Assembly: GCA_036971715.1 (NCBI GenBank)
Contig: JAVHJL010000007.1
Location: 620,001 to 684,000 of the forward strand
DNA length: 64,000 bases
Source: Arthrobotrys musiformis
Lineage: Eukaryota > Ascomycota > Orbiliomycetes > Orbiliales > Orbiliaceae
Direction: 5' to 3'
Shown here in pieces: positions 40,855-53,393 of the stretch; position 1 is the stretch's first letter; each line of letters starts with the position of its first letter. Both the position numbers and the translations under genes were made by a program. The notes under the pieces are model-generated. The model worked only from the letters and a program-made list of their open reading frames with translations. It made no database searches and was not told the origin of the DNA.

Positions 40855-43296
40855 TTACTGGTCTTTGTACACCAACTCAAACTTGATCTCCACACTTTCG
40901 ATCGTCATGTCCAACCTATACCTCGCGCTATAAAAGCTCCTCAACCCCTTCCACTTTTTATCGAATAGGTTCTTCGGTACGGACGATAGATCTGATGTCA
41001 TCCTGCAGACAACGTGAACGTCGCCTTCGACGCGGTTTGGGGGGTTATCACTGCTGGAGGCGACCATGGCATCGAGGAAGGGTGTTATGTGTTTGAAGTT
41101 TCGGTGGAAGTGGTTGGAGAAGCGCCGTTCGTCGGTTAGGGGTTGACCCTTGAGAATGAACCAGCTGACTTCTGTTGATATTTTCAACGGAATGTGAGTT
41201 TATGTCATTATGGTATGGGGTATTTAGGGGAGGAGACGTACGGTTTCTTGCCATCTTTTTACCAGTCTGGGGATCTATCCAGGCATCCTCAGCTCGGTGT
41301 TTTCCTTCGATAAAAAGCTGCGAGCTGACGGTTCCATAGTTCTTTCGGCAGAGTCGTTCGACTTGTGTTCTTCCTGGGTTCGAAGCATCAAGGTGGATTT
41401 CGAGGCCGCGGATAACGGCGCCCTTTACGATTGCCGTTGCTCTAACTGTTGTGTTAGTACTGGTGCTTGAGATCGGGATGGGGGGTTTGGATTGTTCGAC
41501 TCACGCGCTCCTCGGTTGGATAACATTAATCCCGTACGGGCCGGCCCAGTCGACGACTCTTTGGTACAAATAGAGAGATTCTCCGAACCCGCCGACTAGT
41601 AGGATCGTATTAACCCTGCCGGCATTATCGGATGTTTCTTTGATTTGGTTATAAATCAGAGTAATGACCTCCGTGATCACGGGGTCGAAGAGGGCTCTCA
41701 TTTCTTCTCTTGATATTAACATTTCACCATTTTCGATGCCGGCTTCTGGGAGGTTATTTATTGTCGGCACGGTGACCTGTGGTATTGTGTTATAAGTATC
41801 ATATCCATTTTCTGGCGTCTGTAGGGTGGTAAAATACCGTGTAAACAGCTTGATCAGGACGATCCCTGAACCCACACTTGATAGCCTCAAAGTTCTTGAC
41901 GACCTTTTGTTGTGTCTCCAGTCGTAGGTTTTCGAAATGGGGTCCCATCCGGGCTTTGAAGAATTCTGTAAAGTTTCGATCGATCTTAGAGGATCCGGCA
42001 AAGGCGCCTTCGCCGACAGCGCATTCTCGTACTCTCAGTCTGGGGGTGATCTGTGATCGATACCAAGTCCCGCGTCAATATAATGGTAAATAACTATGCA
42101 GTTGGGGGTATATATGTGAGGGGTGCGACTGACTTCTAAACAGTTATAAGTGATCAAATCGACTGTTCCACCGCCGGCGTCGCAAACGACTATTCTGTCG
42201 GTAGCCTACGGTTGACTGTTAGCGATCCCGTATCCCACATTAACTCGGGTAGAACAGACCTTAATATTATGTGCGTCTTGGTTTTTAATACAAAATACAG
42301 CGGCGGCCTCAGGTTCACTGATCATTGTCAACCTGTGGCCGTTCGCAAACCCTGCGTTCTCTGCACACTTCTGCGTCCTCTGTTTTGCGCCTTCGTTCCA
42401 AACGGCGGGCACCGTTAGGACGAAGTCGACTTGGGTAATTTCCATAAGTTGGTTTCCTTTCTTGCGGTATAAAGTCTCCATGGTCTATTCGATATTTGGA
42501 GGTTAGCGGGTCGACTAGAAATTGTATATATATATTCAATGCGGGCGATATTGTAGACTAAGTGTAGCCACAATCGACGTACGTGAATGTATAGCGCATG
42601 GAGGAAGTCCGTGCAAACGTCCATTACGTCCAAGCCATCAGGTATATTGACTTTCTGCTTAATATTAGGATCGTCGGATTCGAGGAGTAGCTTGAACCTG
42701 GAGCGCCCTCAAATAGTGGATATCAGTATTTATATCACTTTTGGTTGTGTTGATATTGTGGTTATTTGCCGTGTATAAGACGCACCATGATAGCCTTCTG
42801 GCTGTAGACGGGATATCGTAGCCCCAGCTGAATTCTGTCGTCGACCCTTCATGATATGATATCTCGGTGGGGCACTATACATTGCACACGTTAACCTTCT
42901 GGATTATAACCCTTATGTATAGAGGTTCCATATCGTGAATGTGGATTGGGACAAAGGGCCATACCGAGTCGAGCACACGAGCACCGGAAGTCGGCCAACT
43001 ACTGATAATCTCAATCGAATCTACACCACGAGGGGTCAGCATTCCACATGCAATCGTTTTCCACCGGGGAGGTTTCGGAAGAACCCACCAGGATCCGATG
43101 AGCTGCCCCACGCAATGGCGCTGTATGTTGTTCCAAAATCCACACCAATGATTATGCGATGTCTGAACTGCGTTTGCGGGTTCCGTGTGAATGTTGTGTT
43201 CTGGTATACTCGGGTCTTCTTCGTGCTTTGCCCCGGGTGAACTGTGGGAACTTGCGCCGGAAGTTCTGCCGGTGCGATTCGAGTCGCATACGCCAT
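40855..43296 (-). CDS. Divergent Hsp70/HSPA12-like actin-fold ATPase
   Basis: Ten exons on the minus strand: 43089-43296, 42965-43020, 42786-42874, 42583-42697, 42260-42484, 42134-42205, 41838-42050, 41505-41776, 41242-41441 and 40855-41171. Together they give about 588 residues with no stop and consistent phases. Actin-fold nucleotide motifs are present in order: phosphate-1 IIGVDFGTTYSAIAW (about 49-63), VLTVPAVWNEGAKQ, ISEPEAAAVFC, phosphate-2 VVCDAGGGTVDLITY (about 237-251) and adenosine motif LLVGGFGESLYL (about 385-396). It lacks the canonical Hsp70 substrate domain and EEVD end. The C-terminus instead has a beta-rich segment ending VEIKFELVYKDQ. This fits the fungal HSPA12-like family, which is often expanded in filamentous ascomycetes and has no settled function. 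Exon 3 start and the 9th-exon acceptor (41442) are the least certain joins. Confidence 0.88.
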
Positions 43297-45306
43297 TTTT
43301 TTGGGTCGGATTTATATATCTCTCTCTCGAATAAAGACGGTATCTTTGGTCCTGTGTAGCTCGATGTTTAGAGGGGTTCAGGTATCGTCCGATCTATACA
43401 GCAGGGTGAAATCCAGCAGGACCGATCGAGAAACCACGCGCTTTGTTCGAAGAGACTGGTTCCAGGGTTCTGGGGGAGTATTCCTTTTAATTTCAAGAGG
43501 AAGTGTGTAACTATACAGATACAAACTGAATCAGGATTGAAGGATAGGATTCGCGACTTCGAGTTCAGTCGATAAAGGAGCTTGAGTTTTTTTTCTACGG
43601 GACTTTTTTTGTGTGCGCCTACTGCTCTGCTATAGTTGCTATCCAAAAAAGCCCAGGATCGCAAGTGCGGTGGTACCATGCATATGATTTGGTTTGGAGG
43701 TCCATTCAGCCTCGCGCTCCCTTGTTCTCTGGGGCTAACGTTAGAGGCTCGCTCGAGAACAGCCCAAAGGCTAGCTAATTTCGCTTGGGGTCTGCTAGCA
43801 AGAACGGCTCAGATCCTTCGACTCCAAAGGTCGACCCATCATCATGAATCGAATAGGACGCCTCCCCAAAATACCACCTTAAATTTCTTGCATCGATTAT
43901 TGGGATATATCTATGAATTCTCAGAAGACCACCAGGTTATCTCGTGGTCTTCGGCCGATTTGAAGTAAATGCTTGGTATTTAACATTTCTGCCGGTCCGG
44001 TCATATCTGACCAAGCTATGGTGTTTCAATCTCACCATGAGGACCTAGTCGCCCAGCCTTCCAGGTCCCATAAGCTTTGTGCTGCAATGAGCCGCATCTT
44101 CGATCCCGCGGGATCAGATTGAGACGTTTCGGCTGCCCGTCAATACATGGAAAACTCACAAGGGAAAAGAAGGGTGTGCGTGCGCGGATGACAGTTGGCC
44201 CTTATGTGCATATGTAGACTGCCGTCTTTCCTTCAATCTCTAAATTTCTTCGGATCTCGGAATCAAAAGCTTCGAATGATTCTCGAATCTTTCTCCATAG
44301 GTTCTTACATAAAAATATATAGAGAAGGAATTCTATTCATAGCCACAAAAAAACTTAAACTTCAACTGATCTGACGATGCCTACCGGCCACGAACTCCTA
44401 GTGGGGAAGCTAAGCTCAGAACGCTGTTTGTATTTGAAATCGCGAACCTAGGGGACCCCCAGCCCGGCTGCCTCGACGGATTAACAGCCGCGCCAACCAT
44501 GTCCCCACAATTGAAGGGTGGTCGATGGCCTAGGTTCCTGTGCTAGGGTCCAGCTACAATGATACATGATCTCGCAATGCAGAGCAACATCCCACCTGGT
44601 CGAAGGATAACCTTCAACTGGTTGGGAGTGAGCCGGGTTGATGCGATAAGTACCCGTGCAGGAATGAGTAACGTAGGCTGCAAGAATTCAACTGCACAAA
44701 GCAAAAAAAACATATGCGGGAAAGAGAAGAAAGAAAGAGCAAAACAGTCCCATTCATCCATTTCGTCCTGTTTTTTTTCTTTCTTTCAGAGGCGGGGCGC
44801 AGTCCAGAATTTCGGAAGAACCCACGACACTGACAGTGGTGCAATTTACACCACTCGCAGCAAAATGCAAAATGGGATTTCGAGTTCAGCCAAGCGGCTC
44901 AAAATGCCAGTGGGGCCAATCCAGCAAGAAGGCTGAATGGGACTATGGGTATGTAACTTTAAGGTGTACCTGTACGAGAGCGGCGAAACAGCCGTTCTGT
45001 CAGCTCAGACTCGTATCCCCACATCGAACATCTGGGTCACACACATACCTGCCATGAAGCATCAGGGGTGGGTGTTGCAAGGCTATCTAAAATTGGGATG
45101 CCTTTTTAAATAAAAGCGTACCCCCGGGAACACTGTCAGATTCTTGGTTTTTGTTCCGTTTCTTGCATTTTGCATTTTGAAGCGTTAGATATTTTTTTTC
45201 CCTTTCTATTTGGTGTTTATTGTGGGTGGTTTTCCTCTTCTCTCCGACGGGTTATTCTGAGGTTGTTTCGTGGAAGATTCGACATCGATCACGATAAATA
45301 TCAACA
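43297..45306. other. Divergent intergenic region, Hsp70-like gene and Mid2-like gene
   Basis: Two kilobases between diverging genes, with no coding gene supported. A nested inverted-repeat structure lies at 44451-44506: GGGGAC pairs with GTCCCC, and inside it CGGCTG pairs with CAGCCG. An outer GTGGGGA/TCCCCAC pair spans 44401-44508. The last 200 bases before 45307 are T-rich, as expected for a promoter or leader. Confidence 0.45.
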
Positions 45307-46937
45307 ATGAAACCTTTACGACTTGGAATACCGCTTCTCGCGGTCATAGCGGGCGTTGCTTGGGCCCAACCTCCTCCCCCCGATTTTGGTGGTGGTGTAT
45401 CGTCGACCTTGAACACGGAATTGCCGTCCTCTTCTACAGACCCGATAGATCTCTCCAGTACTAGTGGTAGGTTCCAAGGCCAATCATCAGGGCGATTCGC
45501 GAATTCGTCGGTGATAAAAGGTGTTGGAGTTCTTAAATACTGATTTATATATATTTACTTAGTTAAAACAGAGGAAGCAAAATCTACCGATGAAGGCACT
45601 GATGGCGGCGCCGGCGGTCGTGGTCCTGCGACAGGATCAGTTCCTGAGACTACTATCGTCAGTACCAGCCCATCAGATTCAGTACCGGCTGCTACAGCCG
45701 AGGCTACTAGCAACTCGACGCCGGAAGTTACGGGCGTGATGGCACAGGGTGGATCGAATAAGAACAATGGCGTCCTCACAGGCTTGACAATTCTCTTCGC
45801 TCTGCTCTTCGCAGCGGCGCTTGGGCTTGCTATCTTCTTTTTCGTCAAGAGAAGACAAGGTAACATAAATTCAATATACAGGCTCATAGGAGGTTTAAGT
45901 CCTTATATTGATATAAATATAAATAATAGATCGAAGGAATGGATACAGCACAGCATACTCGACTCCGGAAACAGGTGGTTACTCCGACAAAGGCGCAAAT
46001 GCTCAGATCGAAACTCTACAGTCACAACTTGCCGATGCGAATAGACGTCTTACATCTGTTCAGGGGAGTCTTCTCGCTGCCGGCCAGAAACAGCAAACCA
46101 AAGATGATAACAGCCTTTCTCGTGAATACACTCAACTTGGCACGGATGTGGTTGGATGGGTTGGAAACTATTTCAAGGCTTCGAGTGATCCGATTAACTT
46201 GACGACTGAGCTTTATGAATTCCTGACTGAGCATATTCCAAGTTACCAAGCTCTTTTGACCAGCGGCAAGACCAAGCAGTTGGTTGTTCGTGCAATTGTC
46301 TCAGAAGTTCTCCAGGAAAGCTTTGAGAATGGTGCTTTCTTTGGAAATGCCATGTCTGCAATTACTCCACTCGTCCGAACTAGCTGTAAGTTCTACATAT
46401 ATCTAGTTTCCTTGAGGTGTGAAACCTTACAATGTGATACTAACACGCAATATTAATATAGCTGCTCCCGCCCCCGCAATCAACAACTGGCGCTCTGAAA
46501 CATTCTTCCTCTTGGATAAGAGCGACGACTTTTCTTCCCAACGAAAGGCTGCCGTTTCGACTATTGCCGACAAGATTGAACAATTGACATACCCTCTCGC
46601 CGCCAGCAAACAATCGTTCCAGGGCGACCCAGCCAGGTATAAATTCCTCGAAGGGGTCGTTCAGAAGGCGGCAGACTTCGCACTCGCGGTTGGTAAACAG
46701 CGCGCGAACTTCCAAATTTTGAGCGAGCCTGCGGGTTGTGAATTTGGATATGCAACTATGGATGATGTTTCCCAACAGACCGACGTGATTACCAGCGCTG
46801 ATGGCACTACGAGCCATCCATTGGAGGGACGACCAATCCAAGCTACTATCTTCCCCTTGCTCTTGAAGTATGGTAATGAGTCCGGTGAAGGTTATGATCA
46901 AATCACGATTTTGAGTAAAGCGAAGGTATTGGTTTAG
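45307..46937 (+). CDS. Single-pass membrane protein with signal peptide, Mid2/WSC-like topology, unknown cytosolic domain
   Basis: Four exons, 45307-45466, 45572-45859, 45930-46385 and 46462-46937, give about 459 residues. A signal peptide (KPLRLGIPLLAVIAGVAWA) is followed by a Ser/Thr/Pro-rich ectodomain to about residue 118. One membrane span follows (GLTILFALLFAAALGLAIFF, about 124-143), with a KRRQ stop-transfer motif. The cytosolic part has a short coiled coil (IETLQSQLADANRRLTSVQ) and about 270 residues of helical, globular-looking sequence (GWVGNYFKASSDPINLTTEL; LPVAAS-like repeats absent). I do not recognise this domain. The topology recalls cell-wall stress sensors, but those have short tails, and no WSC cysteine pattern is present. 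Role in wall sensing is inference only. Confidence 0.8.
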
Positions 46938-48999
46938 GGAAAGGGATATTCAAAAATTAAACAGTGGAGCATTTTATGTGACAACAGAGCGTATGGGATT
47001 TCATTCTTATATATACGGTCTTCGGATCCCGGGGGAAAAAACATCCTTATCTTTATCCTTTTATTTTTGCTGTCGATGTTCTGATAATTTTTTTTTTTTC
47101 AGACGATTCATGTCCTCTATATCTATACTTCATGACAAGCCTTTATAATGTAACTTTTGATACCAGACCAGACCAACCAACCTTTTCTTTCTTCGAGTTG
47201 CGAGTTGCGAAACTAAACCTGACACAAAACAGGACTTTTGACCTTGTAAATCGACGATCTTGTGCGGCTGAAAATAAGCAAGCATATGGCAGGAGAATGC
47301 AACCTGCACAAACTCCACACCTCAGATAGATGGTGGAGCCCGGGGGCCAAAGTTGCCGATGCAAGAAACAAGAAATTCGAGAGATGTCAGTCCTCCAAAA
47401 TCCGAGGAACCGGAGAATGGCATCGAGGTATTCGGGAAACCCCTTCCCAAGACGACAAATCAAGATTTTGCTTCTGGGTTCATTGGGTCCCATAAACAAT
47501 TAAAGCTTGAAAGAAGTCTTCATCACCAAATTATTCAGGGAGAAGATGATTATAACGTTATGACCGTGGGGACTTGGGTTTAACGTTGATTTCCCTGGGT
47601 CCTGGCCGGGATGAGTTCAAATTGTCGTTTCGAATACGAAATCCGCATTGCATCTGTCCTACGGTGAGCCGGCCGTGCATGCGGTCCCTTATCCAGGAGA
47701 CCGTTCGAAATCGCTGTGCCATCACCTGTAATATAATTCTCTGCAAATTTACAAGCCGAAGGACTCCAATGAGGCTCTCAATCGAGCGCTGTTCGCATAA
47801 TTGTCATACACTCCCAAATTGACATTGATTCACAAAAATAGACAGCCTAGCCAGCACTTCCCCATGGCCATCAAGATTAGATAATACTGCGCTCGCGGTC
47901 ACCCTTTGTGCGGTCTGGGTATGAGACCAGCGCTCGTTAAAAAAGAAAGGATTTCAGGAATCGGATCTCTATCCGAATATAATTCGAATATTTGCCCTCA
48001 AAAACGCCTTCCCCTCCCCTCTTGGGCATTGAATTCGAGCCCAGAAGAAGTATTTGATAATATCAGTCCCTGATCACCAGAGAGAAAGCAGCTTTTTCTC
48101 GCCTCCCTGTCCACCATACTCGAAAAGAAATAGCTCGCCCCCTCTTGATCCTTTGAGTCGGGTTTGTTCTGCGCCTAAAATCCCACGAGTTGCCCTTGGC
48201 GGGCTGCAACTTGCTACATTCTACATCAAGCATCTGAAGATAAACGAACGGAGAGAGAGGAAGAGGGCAAAAAATCCCAGACGATTTCAATATACTCGAT
48301 CGAGAAAGCTGAACCAAGGAACACCCCGAGGACACCCCGAACGATAGAGTTATAAACAAGCCGCCAACATTATTTGTCATAGTCGCGACTGTCGGAACTC
48401 GAAGCACATATTTCGCTCGCACTTGCTATAACTGCCAACGGTACTGTGCTTACAAGGCACTATAATCCACAGCTTTTCTAACCGGCGCAACATTGTAACT
48501 GGCAAAAAAAAAATAAGGCCTGCATTCGGATTTCGGTAACTGCACGATTTTCTCCCTGTTATCGTCCAATCAACCCGGTTGTGGCATAACATCATCGCCA
48601 TCCGCAGGCTTAGCTAAGTCTTTTTTGTGCAACGGAGACCGGCACATCGACGCCGCACGTTAACCCCATATCGCTCGCTCTTCCGAGCTCTAAACCTGGA
48701 AAGAATAGTGTCTCGTGTACACTCAAATTGAGAGAGATCCTGAGAGGGGGGCTTGAAAGTAGGCGCTGAAAAGCTGCGCCAAAGACTTCCAAAAGTCGCC
48801 TACCCTCTAGACTCTCTTCCCTCGCCGCTCCTGTGGGCGCCGGAGGCATATTTGATATTGGGAGGACAAGGGGGGGATTTCTAATAATAATAAAATCCCA
48901 CCAGTGCACAGTACTGTGTCTGTTATATACCACTTCGCTTGAGGAGGGTGTCTGATAGGGACAATTTAAAGAATCCCGGTTGATATATAAACGCCCAAG
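46938..48999. other. Intergenic region
   Basis: Two kilobases without a supported gene. The open frame at 48610-49092 on the minus strand overlaps the next gene's start and shows no motif. A/T-rich sequence follows the previous stop codon. The stretch just before 49000 holds a TATATAA at about 48982-48988, placed 10-20 bases before the start codon. Confidence 0.45.
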
Positions 49000-50415
49000 A
49001 TGTCGGGCTACCCCCATGGAGGTATGGGACCACCAGGACCGTCGCCGCCCATACCTCCCCGCCCAAGTGCATACCGTCAGGGAGTCCAGCAAACATACTA
49101 TTCTCAGGAAACAACCGAGTCACCTGCATGGAGAATCCCATACCATGAAACTGAAGTGTTAATAACTACTGTGGATTCCACCTCCTCACCTGCCACCACT
49201 GGGTACAGTGAAACCAACCTTTCCAGAAATTCCTCTAGAAGATATCAACAAGAGACATACGCTATACAACAAGCACCACCGGAGACACAAGCTGTCGATT
49301 CTAGTTTTAAGGCAACCTATTCGGAGACCACAGAGTTCGACCCGAGGTACTCTTCGCACAATATGGCTGTGGAGTCCAGAGGTCACATGGAGACAGAACG
49401 TTTTGAACAAGTATCCGACGGGATGAGCGAAGGTCTAAGTCAGCTCGGATGGGGAGGAATGTCTTTCTACGATACCTCGAGACCATCGAACTGGACTCCA
49501 GCGCCACCGGAGAATGTTCACCAGGACCGTGATAACTCCGGTCTAAGAACTATCAGGAAGGAGATAGAACCAGAGTATGAAAAGATATCCATGGACTACT
49601 ACGACCACTTCACACCGACCTTCACACCCGCTTCCGCACCTATTCCTTCACCCTCTCAATCTCGGCCTGAGAATAGCCAAGGCCCCTCAAGATCCTCTTC
49701 AACTCGTGAACACCATGAGACAGCTTCTCGGCCCAATGTACCCCACCTTTCGGTCTCCGACCCATTCCCCATCTCCGTTGATCATGAGCGTTACTACTCA
49801 GATCAATCCAACCTCCGCGAATCCCAATTCCCAGAAGCCGTCAACCAAGGAGGCTCAGACCCATTCTACCAACCCCCATCAAGAAGCTACACATCCTACC
49901 GTCGCACCCCTCGTCGGGAAGACGAAAAGAAAACCATCCAATACGACTCCATGGGTCTTCCATCTCTCAGTGGAGTACTAGGACCCACCGTCGGCCAACC
50001 ACAAGAACCCGTCGGTAGGAATTCCTTCAGCTTTGATGATGAAAAGAGACTTTATCCAAGTAACTACAACCAAAGCTCTGTCTCCATCAACTCTACACAC
50101 TCGGCAAACATCCCCCCTTCATCGAGGTATAACAATAGCATACATCGCACACCATCGTATGCAAGCATCAGGCCCGACAATGATAATAGACCACAGGATT
50201 TCAAGTATAATTATAACCAACCAGCGCCACAACAAAATGGACCCTGTAGAGACGGTATCCCCCCTCCGCCTGTGAGGTATCTTTCTCAGAAGCAAGGGAA
50301 CAAGTTGGGTGAGATCTTACAGGAAAAGAAGATGGAGTATGTTGTTTGTGAGATGAACAGAAAGGATGACCTGCATCGAAGAATACAGGAGGAAGCAAGA
50401 AGATTTCCCTATTAA
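49000..50415 (+). CDS. Hypothetical disordered protein, single exon
   Basis: An uninterrupted 471-residue frame starting MSGYPHGGMGPPGPSPPIPP. It is rich in Pro, Ser, Gln, Tyr and Asn, with no membrane span or signal peptide, so most of it is probably disordered. The only segment that looks folded is the C-terminus, a charged predicted helix (KLGEILQEKKMEYVVCEMNR) ending RRIQEEARRFPY. Codon use is ordinary, and no frame interruption occurs over 1.4 kb, which supports a real gene. I do not recognise a family. A scaffold or cytoskeletal adaptor would fit the composition, but nothing in the sequence shows that. Confidence 0.7.
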   Translation: MSGYPHGGMGPPGPSPPIPPRPSAYRQGVQQTYYSQETTESPAWRIPYHETEVLITTVDSTSSPATTGYSETNLSRNSSRRYQQETYAIQQAPPETQAVDSSFKATYSETTEFDPRYSSHNMAVESRGHMETERFEQVSDGMSEGLSQLGWGGMSFYDTSRPSNWTPAPPENVHQDRDNSGLRTIRKEIEPEYEKISMDYYDHFTPTFTPASAPIPSPSQSRPENSQGPSRSSSTREHHETASRPNVPHLSVSDPFPISVDHERYYSDQSNLRESQFPEAVNQGGSDPFYQPPSRSYTSYRRTPRREDEKKTIQYDSMGLPSLSGVLGPTVGQPQEPVGRNSFSFDDEKRLYPSNYNQSSVSINSTHSANIPPSSRYNNSIHRTPSYASIRPDNDNRPQDFKYNYNQPAPQQNGPCRDGIPPPPVRYLSQKQGNKLGEILQEKKMEYVVCEMNRKDDLHRRIQEEARRFPY

Positions 50416-51081
50416 AATCAAAATTAAAAAAAAGAAAAACAACTGGAAAAAAAAGCTTACTCAACAGAGATGATCGTACTTGCGACTAATGATAACGAAC
50501 TGTTTCGGATCTCGATTTATTTGATACCCTTGTTTTTCAACTTCTTCGTTATAACTTCCACATTATTTTATTGCAATTGGTTTCCATTCCCGCATGATGT
50601 ATACCACTCTATTCTAGCGCTTCGTTGTCCCTGTCTTTGAAATTGCGGGTATCAGCCAGCTTGAAGTTTTTTTTCAAATTTGTTTCTGTTGTATATATTA
50701 TTATCACGCTACCAATAATCCCTTCTAATCTTCAACTACGATACAACATTACTATGTTTCTACATTCGTGTCAATAAATGCTCAAGATAGTATTTTATTT
50801 TCCAATTACAGGACAGTACGCAGTACAGACCCTACTGGGAACAGGGAGCAGTCTCCCTTTATGAGGATTTTCGTATAATCTTCGAACCGAGTCGGTAGAT
50901 CACAGAATTTACAAAAGACCAACCAATTCTAGCTAGAAAGTAGCTTCTGACACCATCATATGTATTTAATGCCATGGAAACCTCCCTGGCTACTTGACAG
51001 ATATACGCAATACTGAACTTCCAAGAAGTACCACATATATTATACGCACGCACACAACGGATTCACTAATAACAGTCCACG
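50416..51081. other. Intergenic region between the disordered-protein and MYND genes
   Basis: A 666 bp AT-rich gap in a tandem arrangement, containing the upstream 3' flank and the downstream promoter. No gene is seen. Confidence 0.45.
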
Positions 51082-52190
51082 ATGTGGACGTTAACACATA
51101 TCCCCCTTCGACACAGAGTCTGCGAGTACTGCGGCGGGTTGGGGGACTACAAGTTCATCCGCTGCTTTCCCTGCCGGGTTGTTTACTACTGCTGTGCAGA
51201 CCACCAATTTCTCGACAGGTCCATCCATAAATTCACATGCGCGGCCATTCGCGATCTACACACGACGCTGAAAAAGAAACACTCACCAATTTCCCCGGCG
51301 ACGCTGAAACTCCTCCATACCCCCTGACCGCCTGCGTTGGACACTTCCTGGAAAAACCCAGAACTCGGACTTATATACAACGTCGCTTTGATCTGGCCAA
51401 TAAGGTGATGATGTTACTCGGCGGCCCTGGCGGTCGAATTGATGCCCTGCGATTTTGCCTCGAGAATTTTGTGACCATTCTACGCCTTTGCCAGCGCGAT
51501 GCACTGGATCTTCGAAATATCATTCCGGCGTTATACATCCGTCTCGATCGGGATGAAGAAGCTTATAGCTTTATCAAGTGGTGGACTACAGTCGCCCGCA
51601 CCCCGGATTGCGATTGGGACGAATTTGAGCTACCACACCTCAGAGTCGAGGGCGCTGATGCCTTCGAACCCGTTTTTCCGGAATGGAGCGAGGGACCGAA
51701 TCCGTGGGGGGCAGACGTCAATTTGACCCATGCTGTCGCGGTGGTTTTGATAAAAATCAAAACCTTGCTCGATTTACAAACCGTGCAGACTGCCACCGGA
51801 GCATTCGAATCTGATACTCTTCCAACCCACTTCGCAACCATCGTCCGAGAGCAAATCGGCAGTGGGAGAATCCTTGCATCTCATCCTGAGCTCATCAGAG
51901 GGAGTTCTGACAGAGTCGTGGAAGCTGTGGATACGATTACGGTCCAAATCAACGAGCTGTACGAGGGTATCAATACTGCGAATCCTCACCTCTGGGGTAT
52001 ACTATTCGAAAATCCTCAGCGGGGCAGTCAATCGCCTAGTACAAGTAGGAGTGAATCGGAGGAGGATGCCTACTCGGTCCGTAGGCACAGCCTTGCTTCG
52101 TGGATTGAGACTGCTAAGGCTCTTGACGTCCTGAAGGCTTGCACCGAGCTTGATGTAATACCAACTCTTGATGAGGATATTCTTAATTGA
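51082..52190 (+). pseudogene. MYND zinc-finger protein, reading frame interrupted by a one-base shift
   Basis: Two overlapping frames encode one protein of a fungal MYND family. The first (from 51082) holds the finger: CEYC, CFPC, YYCCADH and IHKFTC, with one zinc ligand apparently His rather than Cys. The second (to 52190) holds the family's large helical domain: NFPGDAETP, ACVGHFLEKPRTRTYIQRRF, RLCQRDALDLRNIIPALYIR and YSFIKWWTTVARTPDCDWDE. Going from one to the other needs a -1 shift, or one extra base, near the AAAAAG at 51271-51276. There is no GT donor between the stop that opens the second frame (about 51227) and the end of the first frame, so an ordinary intron preserving the finger does not fit. 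It may be a sequencing error in the A run, a genuine pseudogene or programmed frameshifting. Apart from this break, the gene is intact and looks conserved. Confidence 0.72.
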
Positions 52191-53393
52191 GGGATCCCGC
52201 TATTTTGATCGTTCTATTTCTTTTTGTCATCACTTATCTCCCTTCCATTTTTTCTCCCTTTTCTAAGGATAAGGAGCACTATTTCCTGTTTTAATGAAGG
52301 AGTAGTCTCAATGCCTAGCAGACGAGGTGATGGAACGATTCATGCGCAGGCTGTGTTGAGGATTGTTGTATTTCACCCCGCGGTTAGCCTTAACCCGTCG
52401 TCAACATATTCCGTAATCTCGAGACTACATGATCTGTAAACCTCCAAGAATTAACTTGACATCCTCGTTAGAACAGGTTATTTCGTCGTCATCCATTATA
52501 CAAATACATCAACGGAGTCTCAATCGAAGCCAATAGTGCAGAATTCGCAAAGGTAAAGGTATTTGAAAGACATGAAATTTCTCAATGCTGCTCATATAGT
52601 AGAATTACATGAAATATGAAGCTCGTATACTTTCAAAATCCAAATGCAATTTCAAACTTCTCTCCACCATCCTCTCTCATCGATATTAATTATTAATTTA
52701 CAAAAAAAAGAGGATTTCCATGCGGAATCATTTTTTTTTGCTTCGGGCCTGTCACTCCCCCCCATCCTTCCCGTTCATTAAACATTCATGACATCAAACA
52801 AAAAACAAAAAAAGGGGTATTAAAATATTCTCGTTCGAGGAGAAGAAACATCCTCTATCCAGAAACAAAAAGGGTAGTATAGAAGGGAAATGTTTCCCAG
52901 AAACGAGGGTATTAGAAAACATTATCATCGGGGTGTTAATTGTACAACGAAGGGATAGAGAATAAAAAAAGGTAAGAGAAATATTATGCGGGTAACGGGG
53001 GAGGCTTGTAAATGCTTTCATGCTAGTTTATTAAACGATCGTGTGATTTTTCAAAGATCATACAGTGAAATGAATCATGAATATGCAGTTGTTTTGGTTT
53101 TGCCGTTAGATCCGAGTATTTATTTCGTTGGCTTTTTGGGGGGGCGATTCTCGGTTGAGAAAAAAAGTTGGAGTTGGAGTAGGCCTCCCCCTTGTTTAGC
53201 GGGTTGTATGCGTATCGTTTATGCACGTTTGTGGGCACCGTTAGGTCTGTGGTTCTCGAAACCAGTGGCCTGACCTTCGATGGGGCTAGCTAGGGCTTCT
53301 CCGTTTAGTTGGATTTTAGGAGTTCTAGGGGAGACGAGGGACCATGGTTAGCTTCGTCCGAACCTTTACCGCCGATCAAAAGCTGTAGGCAAC
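52191..53393. terminator. Convergent 3' region of the MYND gene and LAG1
   Basis: A 1.2 kb gap between converging genes. It is AT-rich with several A/T runs (for example near 52700 and 52728). No gene is seen. Confidence 0.45.
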